Source: Cellulosimicrobium marinum
GTDB lineage: Bacteria > Actinomycetota > Actinomycetes > Actinomycetales > Cellulomonadaceae
Length of the DNA stretch: 64,000 nucleotides
Assembly: GCF_020551945.1 (NCBI RefSeq)
Contig: NZ_JAJBZH010000009.1
Location: 22,796-86,795, forward strand
Direction of reading: 5' to 3'
Shown piece after piece: positions 30,083 to 38,546 of this stretch. The first letter of the stretch is position 1. Each line of letters opens with the position of its first letter. Below the pieces are notes generated by a model. It had not been told where the DNA came from. It did not search any database and worked only from the letters and a program-made list of their open reading frames with translations. Both the position numbers and the translations under genes were made by a program.

Positions 30083-31282
30083 TCAGTGCGCGACGAGCAG
30101 GGGGACGCGCATCTCCGCCTCCGTGAGGGAGCCGTGCACGCCGACGAGGGCGAGGGACGCCGGGGTCTGCGTGCGCGAGTCGACGACCGTGGCGCGCCCG
30201 CGCAGCGCGACGACGACGTCGCCCGCCGCGGCGACCGCGTCGACGCGCGGATCGGACCCGAGGAGCCCGCGCGCGAGGACCTGCTCTCGGGTGAGCACGA
30301 GCGCGTGCTCGCCGAGCACCGCACGCCAGCGCTCGGCGACGTCGGCGGTCGCGCCGGGCTCGGTGTAGACGTGCACCGCGCGTGGCTCTCCCCCGACGAG
30401 CGCGACGCCGCGGCGCAGCTCCGGGTCGGTGGCGACGTCCCACCGGAGGGTCGGGTCGACGTCGACCATCCCGTGGTCGGCGGTGACGAGCACGAGGGTC
30501 CCGGCGGGGACCGAGCGCGCGAGGCGGGCGAGCTCGCGGTCGAGCGCCTCCAGCTCGTCGCCCCACTGCCACGACCGGACGCCGTGGTGGTGCCCCGCCT
30601 TGTCGACCTCGCCCCAGTACAGGTACACGAGACCGGGCCGCGACAGGGCGCGCACGGCGGCGTCGACGCGCCCGGCCAGGGGCTCGGCCGCCGCGTAGCC
30701 GCCGCCGCGCAGCGCGGCGACGGTCATGCCCGAGCCCGCGAACCGTGCCGGACCCGTCGACGTGACGCGCAGACCGGCGTCCGCGGCGACGGTGAGCAGC
30801 GGCGTCTCGCGCTGGAGCGTCCGCGGGTCGGGCGCGCCCTCCCACGAGACCATGTTGGCGAGCCGGCCGGTCTCGGGGTTGCGCTGCGTGTAGCCCAGCA
30901 TGCCGGTGCGCCCGGGTGCCGTCCCGGTGCCGAACGCGCCCACGGCGGCGGCGGTCGTGCTGGGGAAGGTCGAGGTGAGCGGGCGCGCGTCGGGCAGGAG
31001 CGAGCGCAGGAACGGGGCGTGCCCGGCGCGCTCGGCGAGGTTGAGGTGACCGAGGCCGTCGACGAGGACGACGCACACGCGCTCCGCACGGGGCACGTCG
31101 AGCGCCCTGCGCGCCGCCGTCCCGGCGAGACCGGTCGCCGTGGTCGTGGCGACGCCGAGCGCGTCGAGAGCCGCCGGCAGGACTGCCGCGAGCGAGCCGG
31201 TCCCGGTGGCGGGGGCGACGAGACCGTCGGGGAGGGCGGCAGGTGCCGCGGACCGGTCGTGCGCCGTGCGCGGCGCCGTCAC
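30083..31282 (-). CDS. Alkaline phosphatase-superfamily phosphodiesterase / nucleotide pyrophosphatase-like protein
   Basis: A 399-residue protein of the alkaline phosphatase superfamily, PF01663-like. The first metal site and nucleophile region are VCVVLVDGLGHLNL and TSTFPSTTAAAVGAF, with Thr/Ser of the FPSTT motif as nucleophile. VTADHGMVDVD gives the second metal site and GEVDKAGHHHG the intervening Asp/His ligands. No signal peptide is visible, so it is probably cytosolic. Substrate unknown. The GTG at 31280-31282 overlaps the stop of the DUF5998 gene (GTGA), indicating translational coupling. Confidence 0.82.
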   Translation of the reverse strand: MTAPRTAHDRSAAPAALPDGLVAPATGTGSLAAVLPAALDALGVATTTATGLAGTAARRALDVPRAERVCVVLVDGLGHLNLAERAGHAPFLRSLLPDARPLTSTFPSTTAAAVGAFGTGTAPGRTGMLGYTQRNPETGRLANMVSWEGAPDPRTLQRETPLLTVAADAGLRVTSTGPARFAGSGMTVAALRGGGYAAAEPLAGRVDAAVRALSRPGLVYLYWGEVDKAGHHHGVRSWQWGDELEALDRELARLARSVPAGTLVLVTADHGMVDVDPTLRWDVATDPELRRGVALVGGEPRAVHVYTEPGATADVAERWRAVLGEHALVLTREQVLARGLLGSDPRVDAVAAAGDVVVALRGRATVVDSRTQTPASLALVGVHGSLTEAEMRVPLLVAH

Positions 31283-31869
31283 CGGGCGCGCCGCGCGGTG
31301 GCCCCCGACAGCGCCCGGGCGAAGTCGACCGCGGCGTCGACCGCGGACCGGCCCTCGGCGTCGGCGCTCACGCGGACCACGACGTCGTCGGGGGTGATCT
31401 GCCCGGTCAGGCCGTGGTCCGCCTCGCACGCGGGGTCGGGGCACCCGGCCGGCTCGAGGTCGACGCGCGAGACGGCGCCCCAGCCGACGGCGAGGGTCAC
31501 CTCGAGCGGGGCGGTGCCGGCCCGGTGCGTCTGCGGGTCCGCGACCACGTGGGTGAGCGAGACCGACCGCACCTCGGTGAGCGGGACCGACTCCGTGGTC
31601 GCCGCCGCCGACGCGGACGGGTTCTCGCTGTCCGCCGGGTGGTCGTCGACGTGCGCGGTCACGAGACGCGTGGGCGTGAGGACCAGGACCGTGAGGTGGC
31701 GTCGTACCTCGGAGGCGTCGAACGTCGTCTCGGGGAGCACGAGGTGCGAGACGATCGCCTCCCCGGCCACGGCGACGTCGAGCACGTCGGCGACGAGCTC
31801 CGGGTAGTAGCCCGCGTGGTGGAGCTGGGCGGTCAGGTCGGTCCAGGCGTCGGAGGTTGCGGAGGGCAC
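31279..31869 (-). CDS. DUF5998 family protein
   Basis: A 196-residue soluble protein. The N-terminal LTAQLHHAGYYPELVADVLD and the TFDASEVRRHLTVLVLTPTR core fit the actinobacterial DUF5998 family. The fold looks PH-like, with mostly beta strands, and there is a Cys pair around CPDPACEADH. I start at GTG 31867-31869 because GAGAAT lies six bases upstream as a possible leaderless -10 and the earlier residues look like read-through. It heads a two-gene unit with the phosphodiesterase-like gene. Function is not known. Confidence 0.7.
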   Translation of the reverse strand: MPSATSDAWTDLTAQLHHAGYYPELVADVLDVAVAGEAIVSHLVLPETTFDASEVRRHLTVLVLTPTRLVTAHVDDHPADSENPSASAAATTESVPLTEVRSVSLTHVVADPQTHRAGTAPLEVTLAVGWGAVSRVDLEPAGCPDPACEADHGLTGQITPDDVVVRVSADAEGRSAVDAAVDFARALSGATARRAR

Positions 31870-31986
31870 CCGCGCATTCTCCCACCCCGTGTCGGGGCGG
31901 GGCCAGCCCGTGCCGGACGCTGTGGACACGCCGTCGGGCAGGACGTCATCCGGCAGGACGTCAGCGCGGCGCCTCACCCCGGTGCC

Positions 31987-34779
31987 TCACCCCGGCAGGG
32001 CCCGGCGCAGCGCGTCGGCGCGCTGGGCGTCGGCGAGGCTCGCCCGCGCGCTGAGGACCGCGGCGCCGTGCTCCGAGACGACGACGGGGTACAGCTCGAG
32101 GCTGCGCACCTCCGGCAGGTCGTCGGCGAGCACGGAGACGCGGGCGAGCACATCCTCCAGCGCGGCCGTCGCGACCTCCGAGGTGCCCATGTACCCGAAC
32201 AGCCGCGGCGCGGCGCGCACCGAGCGCACCATCGCCGCGACGTCGGTCCCCGTCAGCGGGGGGACGCCGTACGCGACGTCGTCGAGGAGGTCGACGGCGT
32301 CGCCCGCGAGCCCGAACGACACCACCGGCCCGAACAGCCGGTCCTCGCTCGACCGGACCACGCACGCCACGCCCGCCGACGCCATCGCCTGGATCTCGAA
32401 CGGCTGGTCGCGCGCACCCGGGAGGACGGCCGCGAGGGCCGCCCGCATCTGCTCGACGTCCGCGCGCAGCTCCGCCTCGTCCCCGATGTCGAGCCGCACG
32501 CCCCCCAGGTCGGCCCGGTGGCGCAGCGCCGCGGCGGTGCTCTTCAGCGCGACGGGCCAGCCGGTCTCCCGGGCCGCGGCCACCGCCTCGTCGGCGGTGC
32601 GCACGCGTCGCGCGGGCCACACGGACACGCCGTAGCAGGCGAGGAGCTCGGCGACGTCGTCGGCGTCGAGCTCGACCTCGGCGCGGTCCGCGAGCGCACG
32701 CTCGACGAGGGCCCGTGCCCGGGCGGCGTCCACCCCGGGCGGTGCCACCGGGGTGCCGTGGTCCGCCTCGCGCCACGCCGCGTACCGCACGACGGCGCCC
32801 AGCGCGGCGACCGCGTCCTCCGGCGTGGAGTAGGCGGGCACCCGGCACGTGGCAGGGGCGCCGTCGTCCGTCCCCTCGGCGTGCGGGTCCGGGGCGGACA
32901 GCTCGTCGGTGAGCCCGTGCAGGCCGAGCATGCTCGCGACGGTCGTGCGGCGCGTGCGCGCGGCGGCCGCGGCGAGCGCGCGGGAGAGCTCGGGGCGGCG
33001 TGGTTGCACCGTGGGCACCTGGACGGCGACGACGACGTCGCACGCGTCGGGCGCGTAGAGCTCCTCGACCGCCGCCTCGACGCTGTCGGCAGGAGCGTCC
33101 TCGGGGACGAAGCCGGACCGGGCGACCACGAGCCCCGCGGAGGCGACGGCCTCGGCGACGAGCGCCGCGAGCGACGCGGAGCTCGCGAGGATGCCCACGC
33201 GCCTGCCCCGGGGCAGGGGTTGGTGGGCGAGGAGCTGCGCCACGTCGATGAGCTGGTGGGTGTTCTCGACGCGCACGACGCCCGACTGGCGCAGCATCTC
33301 GTCGAGGGCGCGGCGGGGGACGCTCGTCTCCCGCACGGCGTGACCGGGCGGGACGACGTGGCCGGAGCGTCCCGCGATGACCACGACGACGGGCTTGACG
33401 GACGCGAGCCGGCGGGCGATGCGGGAGAACTTGCGCGGGTTGCCGATCGACTCGAGGTAGAGGCACACGACGCGCGTCGCCGGGTCGTCCTGCCAGTACT
33501 GCATGAGGTCGTTGCCGGAGACGTCGGCGCGGTGCCCGGCGGACAGGAAGGACGAGACGCCGAGCCCGCGGCGCGCGGTCGTCGCGAGGAGGGTCACGGC
33601 CATGGGCGCGGACTGGCTGAAGAGCCCGACGACGCCCGGCGCGGGCAGCTCCTCGGCGAGCGTGGCCGCGAGCGCGGGTCGGTCGCGGTCCCGCCCCGCG
33701 GTGAGGAGGCCGTAGCTCGCGGGCCCGACGACGCGCAGCCCGGCGGTGTGCGCGGCACGCAGGAGCTCGCGCTGCAGCGCGAGCCCGTCCGGCCCGGTCT
33801 CGGCGTACCCGGCGGACAGCACGACGACGCCGCGCACACCCAGGCGCGCGAGCCGGCGCACCGCGTCGATCGCGTCGGGCGGTCGCAGGGACACGACCGC
33901 GAGGTCGACCGGGCCGGGCACCTCGGCGAGCGAGGCGTACCGGCGGAGGTGCGGGGCGCCGTCGGGCACCCCGGGTGCGGCGGGCACGCCGGTGACGTGG
34001 ACCTGCAGGTGCTCGCCGCGCGCGAGGGAGCCGAGCGCGCGGCGGGCGAGCAGCAGCTCGATCGACGGCGCGTCGTCGCCCACGGGGGGGCTGCCGGGTC
34101 CGACGAGCACGACGCTGCTCGCGCCGAGCAGGCCCTGCATGCTGCGGGCCTCGGCGCGGTGCTCGCGGTCCGCCATCACGGCGCGCGAGCGCTCGGTGGG
34201 GTCGAGGTCGACGCTCACGACGACGAACCCGTCGTCCATCTGCTGGTGGACGTCGTAGCCGGCCTCGCGGAACACGGCGAGCATGCGCCCGTTCTGCGGC
34301 AGGACCTCGGCGGTGAACCGCCGCACCCCGCGCTCGCGCGCCGCCGCCGCGACGTGCTCGAGCAGCACGGAGCCGAGGCCGCGTCCCTGCGCGGCGTCCG
34401 CGATGTTGAACGCGACCTCCGCCTCGTGGGGCGAGGTCCGGTCGAACCGGGCCACCCCGATGATGTCGACGCCGTCCGGGTCGGCCGGCGCGGCGTCGGG
34501 CGCGTCCGGGCGACCGGTGCGAGGGCGGACGGCGACGAGCGCGACGCGGTCGACGTGGTCCACGCGCGTGAAGCGGTCCAGGTCGCGGTCCGAGAGGCGT
34601 TCGATCGGCGCGAAGAAGCGCAGGTACGTCGAGCGCTCCGACTGCCCGACGTGGAAGCGCTGGAGCGCGTCGGCGTCGTCGGGGCGGATCGGCCGCACGT
34701 GGGTGGTGGTCCCGTCGCGCAGCACGACGTCCGCCTCCCACTCGACCGGGTAGCCCTCGGCCGTGCCGCCGTCGCTCAC
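31987..34779 (-). CDS. Pat-like protein: GNAT acetyltransferase fused to ADP-forming acyl-CoA synthetase-like domains
   Basis: A 930-residue multidomain protein. Residues about 20-190 are a GNAT domain (VRPIRPDDADALQRFHVGQS, RGLGSVLLEHVAAAARERGV). Next come a CoA-binding Rossmann domain (VVLVGPGSPPVG onward), a succinyl-CoA-ligase-like region (GLFSQSAPMAVTLL, ILASSASLAALVAEAV), and an ATP-grasp domain from about 690 (VSVWPARRVRTADEAVAAAR, GWPVALKSTAAALRHRADLG). This is the composition of the protein acetyltransferase Pat, which acetylates acyl-CoA synthetases. Here the GNAT domain comes first, opposite to Salmonella Pat. GTG 34777-34779 has TAGCCT six bases upstream. Divergent from parC. Confidence 0.85.
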   Translation of the reverse strand: MSDGGTAEGYPVEWEADVVLRDGTTTHVRPIRPDDADALQRFHVGQSERSTYLRFFAPIERLSDRDLDRFTRVDHVDRVALVAVRPRTGRPDAPDAAPADPDGVDIIGVARFDRTSPHEAEVAFNIADAAQGRGLGSVLLEHVAAAARERGVRRFTAEVLPQNGRMLAVFREAGYDVHQQMDDGFVVVSVDLDPTERSRAVMADREHRAEARSMQGLLGASSVVLVGPGSPPVGDDAPSIELLLARRALGSLARGEHLQVHVTGVPAAPGVPDGAPHLRRYASLAEVPGPVDLAVVSLRPPDAIDAVRRLARLGVRGVVVLSAGYAETGPDGLALQRELLRAAHTAGLRVVGPASYGLLTAGRDRDRPALAATLAEELPAPGVVGLFSQSAPMAVTLLATTARRGLGVSSFLSAGHRADVSGNDLMQYWQDDPATRVVCLYLESIGNPRKFSRIARRLASVKPVVVVIAGRSGHVVPPGHAVRETSVPRRALDEMLRQSGVVRVENTHQLIDVAQLLAHQPLPRGRRVGILASSASLAALVAEAVASAGLVVARSGFVPEDAPADSVEAAVEELYAPDACDVVVAVQVPTVQPRRPELSRALAAAAARTRRTTVASMLGLHGLTDELSAPDPHAEGTDDGAPATCRVPAYSTPEDAVAALGAVVRYAAWREADHGTPVAPPGVDAARARALVERALADRAEVELDADDVAELLACYGVSVWPARRVRTADEAVAAARETGWPVALKSTAAALRHRADLGGVRLDIGDEAELRADVEQMRAALAAVLPGARDQPFEIQAMASAGVACVVRSSEDRLFGPVVSFGLAGDAVDLLDDVAYGVPPLTGTDVAAMVRSVRAAPRLFGYMGTSEVATAALEDVLARVSVLADDLPEVRSLELYPVVVSEHGAAVLSARASLADAQRADALRRALPG

Positions 34780-34785
34780 CCGCCC

Positions 34786-34791
34786 AGGCTA
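34786..34791 (-). promoter_or_regulatory. -10 element (TAGCCT), leaderless start of Pat-like gene
   Basis: TAGCCT on the minus strand, six bases before GTG 34779. It is a full TANNNT match. Confidence 0.55.
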
Positions 34792-34962
34792 TGCGGTCGC
34801 CGCCGCGGTGCGCCTGCGCCACCCCGGGCCTGACCGGGAGGACAATGGTCCCGGTGGCCGCGCCGGGTCACCTGTCGGACGCGTGGGCTACCCTCGCGTG
34901 CGGCGGTACCGGCCACCGGCCGCTCTCCCCCCCTCGACCGACCGGCAGGAGCCCGCACGACC

Positions 34963-37413
34963 ATGGCGCGCAAGTCCTCGACACCCTCGCTCGACCCGTC
35001 CGAGGTGCACGAGACGATCGTCGACGTCGACGTCGCCACGGAGATGGAGGGGTCGTTCCTCGAGTACGCCTACTCCGTCATCTACTCGCGCGCCCTGCCC
35101 GACGCGCGCGACGGTCTCAAGCCCGTGCAGCGCCGCATCCTCTACATGATGGCGGACATGGGCCTGCGCCCGGACCGCTCGCACGTGAAGTCCGCGCGCG
35201 TCGTGGGCGAGGTCATGGGCAAGCTGCACCCGCACGGCGACGGCGCGATCTACGACGCGCTCGTGCGCCTCGCGCAGGACTTCTCGCTGCGCCTGCCGCT
35301 CGTCGACGGGCACGGCAACTTCGGGTCGCTCGACGACGGCCCCGCCGCCTCCCGGTACACCGAGGCGCGGCTCGCGCCCGCCGCGCTCGCCATGACCACG
35401 AACCTCGACGAGGACGTCGTCGACTTCGTCCCCAACTACGACAACAAGCTCACGCAGCCCGAGGTGCTGCCCGCGGCGATCCCGAACCTCCTGGTCAACG
35501 GGGCGTCGGGCATCGCGGTCGGCATGGCGACGAACATGGCGCCGCACAACCTCGTCGAGGTCGTCGCCGCCGCGCGCCACCTCGTCAAGCACCCCGACGC
35601 CGACCTCGACGCGCTCATGCGGTTCGTCCCCGGCCCCGACCTGCCCTCGGGCGGCAAGATCGTCGGCCTCGACGGCATCCGCGACGCCTACCGCACCGGC
35701 CGCGGGTCGTTCCGCACGCGCGCCACCGCCCGCGTGGAGAACCTCACGCCGCGCCGCAAGGGCATCGTCATCACGGAGCTGCCGTACGTCGTCGGCCCGG
35801 AGAAGGTGATCGAGAAGATCGCCGAGGGCGTCAAGGCCAAGAAGATCCAGGGGGTCACCGCGGCGACCGACCTCACGGACCGCGAGCACGGCCTGCGGAT
35901 CGTCGTCGAGGTCAAGACGGGGTTCAACCCCGAGGCGGTGCTCGAGCAGCTCTACCGGTACACGCCGCTGGAGGACTCGTTCGGCATCAACAACGTCGCG
36001 CTCGTCGACGGCCAGCCGCGCACCCTCGGGCTGCGCGAGCTGCTCGTCGTGTGGGTCGACCACCGCATCGACGTCGTGCGGCGGCGGTCGCAGCACCGCC
36101 TGCGCAAGCGGTCCGAGCGCCTGCACCTCGTCGACGGCCTCCTCATCGCGATCGTCGACATCGACGAGGTCATCCAGGTGATCCGCTCCTCCGACGACGC
36201 CCGGGCCGCCCGCGAGCGCCTCCAGACCGTGTTCGACCTCTCCGAGCCGCAGTCCGAGTACATCCTCGAGCTGCAGCTGCGCCGCCTGACGAAGTTCTCC
36301 CGCATCGAGCTCGAGAAGGAGCAGGAGACGCTGCGCCGCGAGATCGCCGAGCTCGAGGAGATCCTCGCCGACGACGCCGTGCTGCGCGGCGTCGTCTCGG
36401 CCGAGATGGCCGAGGTCGCGAAGACGTACGGCACGCCGCGGCGCACCGTCCTCCTGGAGTCGGCGGGCGCCGCGCCGACGACCACGTCGGCCGTGCCGCT
36501 CGAGGTCGCCGACACCCCGTGCTGGGCCCTGTTCTCCACCACGGGACTGCTCGCCCGCACGAGCGACGACACCGAGCCCGGGCGCACCGGGCCCCGGGCG
36601 GCGCACGACGCCCTGCGCGCCAGCGTCCGCACGACCGCTCGCGGCGAGATCGGCCTCGTGACGACGCGCGGGCGGATGGTGCGTGTGTCCGTCCTCGACC
36701 TGCCCGCGATCCCGCCGACCGACGGCGCGCCCAGCCTGTCCGGCGGGGTGCCGCTCAGCGAGGTCGTCGCGCTCGAGCCCGGCGAGGAGGCCGTGACCAT
36801 CGCCTCGCTCGCCACCGACGCTCCCCCGCTCGCGCTCGGGACCGCGCAGGGTGTCGTCAAGCGCGTCCTGCCCGGTGACGTGCCGAACAACCGCGACGCG
36901 TGGGAGGTCGTCGGCCTCAAGGACGGCGACGTCGTCGTGGGCGCCGCCCCCGCGACCGACACCGACGAGGTCGTGTTCGTCAGCTCCGACGCGAGCCTGC
37001 TGCACTTCGACGCGAGCGCCGTCCGGCCCCAGGGCCGTGCGGCGGGCGGCATGGCGGGCATCCGGTTGGGTGCCGGCCAGCGCGTCGTGTTCTTCGGCGT
37101 CGTCCCGGCCGACGTGCGCGACCTCGGCGTCGTCGTCACGGTCGCCGGGTCGTCCGCGGCGCTGCCCGGGACCCAGACCGGCGCCGCGAAGGTCACCCCG
37201 TACGAGCTGTACCCGGGCAAGGGCCGCGGCACCGGCGGCGTGCGCGCGCACCGCTTCCTCAAGGGCGAGGACACCCTCATCCTCGCCTGGGTCGGGCAGG
37301 GTCCCGCCCGCGCCTCGGGGTCCGGGGGCCAGGTCGCCGAGCTGCCCGAGGCCGACCAGCGCCGCGACGGGTCCGGCACGCCGCTCGCCGGTCCGGTCGT
37401 CGCCGTCGGCTGA
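34963..37413 (+). CDS. parC: DNA topoisomerase IV subunit A
   Basis: An 816-residue type IIA topoisomerase A subunit. The winged-helix tower region starts with [20 protein letters not shown]. The active-site tyrosine is Y132 in [10 protein letters not shown], and the C-terminal part is a beta-pinwheel with degenerate repeats. I call it ParC rather than GyrA because the N-terminus and short C-terminal domain match actinobacterial ParC and no GyrA box (QRRGGKG-like) is seen. It decatenates daughter chromosomes together with ParE, which is not in this window. In the quinolone-determining region the motif is HPHGDG (89-94), with glycine where E. coli has serine. ATG 34963 follows a CAGGAG site. 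Confidence 0.92.
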   Translation: MARKSSTPSLDPSEVHETIVDVDVATEMEGSFLEYAYSVIYSRALPDARDGLKPVQRRILYMMADMGLRPDRSHVKSARVVGEVMGKLHPHGDGAIYDALVRLAQDFSLRLPLVDGHGNFGSLDDGPAASRYTEARLAPAALAMTTNLDEDVVDFVPNYDNKLTQPEVLPAAIPNLLVNGASGIAVGMATNMAPHNLVEVVAAARHLVKHPDADLDALMRFVPGPDLPSGGKIVGLDGIRDAYRTGRGSFRTRATARVENLTPRRKGIVITELPYVVGPEKVIEKIAEGVKAKKIQGVTAATDLTDREHGLRIVVEVKTGFNPEAVLEQLYRYTPLEDSFGINNVALVDGQPRTLGLRELLVVWVDHRIDVVRRRSQHRLRKRSERLHLVDGLLIAIVDIDEVIQVIRSSDDARAARERLQTVFDLSEPQSEYILELQLRRLTKFSRIELEKEQETLRREIAELEEILADDAVLRGVVSAEMAEVAKTYGTPRRTVLLESAGAAPTTTSAVPLEVADTPCWALFSTTGLLARTSDDTEPGRTGPRAAHDALRASVRTTARGEIGLVTTRGRMVRVSVLDLPAIPPTDGAPSLSGGVPLSEVVALEPGEEAVTIASLATDAPPLALGTAQGVVKRVLPGDVPNNRDAWEVVGLKDGDVVVGAAPATDTDEVVFVSSDASLLHFDASAVRPQGRAAGGMAGIRLGAGQRVVFFGVVPADVRDLGVVVTVAGSSAALPGTQTGAAKVTPYELYPGKGRGTGGVRAHRFLKGEDTLILAWVGQGPARASGSGGQVAELPEADQRRDGSGTPLAGPVVAVG

Positions 37414-37582
37414 CACGGTGCCTTCCCCCTGGTCGTGACGGCGCAGGACGCCGAGCACGGGCGGGCGGCGCAGCACGGGGCGCGCGGTACGGCCAGAACG
37501 CGAGCGTGTACGTCACCCGGCACCGAGGAAGAAGCCCACCATGACGAGGAGGCGACCGTCGTGGTCACGAGCAGCCACGGGA

Positions 37583-38443
37583 TCAGAGGTCCTTCAGGCT
37601 GGAGTCGCGCTGAGGCTGGATCACTGCCGAGGCGGCCACCACCAGGGAGTGCAGCGCTGGCAGGTCCCGCACCCGCTCGTGCTCGTGGCGCTTGCTGATG
37701 AGCTTCACGTGCGCCTTCTCGACGCGCTGGTCCTTCGAGTCACGGTAGTGGACGTGGATCTCCCACAGCGCGGGCGCCCCGTCGACCTCGACCGAGAAGT
37801 TCCTGGTGAAGGGACCTGTCGGGTTCCCCTTCTTCTTCGCCTTCTCGTCCTGGGTCCGGAAGGTCAGGGTGTGCGCGAGGCCGCCGATGATCGTGTCGGT
37901 GTGCCAGTCCGTCAGGGTCCGGCCTGCTCCGGGCTGTCCCGTGGCGCGGAGATGGTCGATCTGCGCCTGCCTGATCGCGGCCAGCTCCTGCTGCATCTCC
38001 TTCTCCATCTTGGCCCGGATGGCACCGGCCTTCACCGGGACGTCCTTGCCGTCCTTGTACTTCTTCGTCATGGCGAGGAACTCGGCCCAGGTGACGTTCT
38101 GCACCAGGCTCTGGAACTGAGCATGGCTCTGGCACCACCGCGTGACGAGAAGGATCGCGCCGTCGACCGCTGCGCCCGACGCCCCCCACGTCCGCGGGAT
38201 GAGGCTGGCGTAGTCCAGCTCCTCGCTGCGCGTCGGGACGTACGCGCGCTGCACGGCCGTGCTGACCGCCCGGTTCCCGGCGCTTGCCTGGACCTGCAGC
38301 ATCGCGTCACGTCCGCCGTCCTGCGGGCGGAGTACGGCAGGTACGTGTGTCGTGGCTCGAGCGGCACCCGGACGAGGACGTGCCCCCGACCGACGGAGCA
38401 CAGGCGCGGAATCAGCGCGGACCTCGTGGTGCAGGTGGCTCAT
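37583..38443 (-). CDS. Orphan protein with N-terminal 'AGNRAV' motif, low GC, possibly eCIS-associated
   Basis: A 286-residue protein that I cannot assign. Residues 1-45 are basic and disordered. At 49-60 it has LQVQASAGNRAV followed by AVQRAYV, close to the 'lQr.aGNrAv..l' motif I recall near the N-terminus of many actinobacterial DUF4157 and extracellular-contractile-injection-system (eCIS)-linked proteins. The rest is globular: KKYKDGKDVPVKAGAIRAKM is a charged helix, then WHTDTIIGGLAHTLTF and WEIHVHYRDSKDQRVEKAHV strands. No signal peptide, no membrane segment. Its G+C is visibly lower (low sixties by eye) than the genes around it, a sign of recent transfer. ATG 38441-38443 is a tentative start; ribosome binding is weak. 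No eCIS structural gene is nearby. Confidence 0.6.
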   Translation of the reverse strand: MSHLHHEVRADSAPVLRRSGARPRPGAARATTHVPAVLRPQDGGRDAMLQVQASAGNRAVSTAVQRAYVPTRSEELDYASLIPRTWGASGAAVDGAILLVTRWCQSHAQFQSLVQNVTWAEFLAMTKKYKDGKDVPVKAGAIRAKMEKEMQQELAAIRQAQIDHLRATGQPGAGRTLTDWHTDTIIGGLAHTLTFRTQDEKAKKKGNPTGPFTRNFSVEVDGAPALWEIHVHYRDSKDQRVEKAHVKLISKRHEHERVRDLPALHSLVVAASAVIQPQRDSSLKDL

Positions 38444-38451
38444 GCTCCATC

Positions 38452-38467
38452 GTGCGACCGGTCGCAC
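38452..38467. promoter_or_regulatory. Perfect 16-bp palindrome upstream of the orphan gene
   Basis: GTGCGACCGGTCGCAC is fully self-complementary and ends nine bases before the orphan gene's start codon. The position suits an operator, or a hairpin in its leader. Confidence 0.5.
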
Positions 38468-38477
38468 CCCGCACGGT

Positions 38478-38493
38478 GTGCCCGAACGGGCAC
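38478..38493 (-). terminator. Hairpin, probable terminator of the DUF2637 gene
   Basis: GTGCCCG (38478-38484) and CGGGCAC (38487-38493) pair around a two-base loop. It lies 54 bases past the stop of the DUF2637 gene and just upstream of the orphan gene. Confidence 0.45.
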
Positions 38494-38546
38494 GACGGAG
38501 CGCAGCGATCAGTTCCCCGACCGCCCGAGCCCGTGGACGACCCGTC

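Noticed and set aside
34963..37413. Calling this gene gyrA
   Set aside because: N-terminal sequence and C-terminal length fit actinobacterial ParC and no GyrA-box motif is seen.
37414..37582. A small gene between parC and the orphan protein gene
   Set aside because: Only short frames with weak starts and no coherent composition; nothing supports translation.
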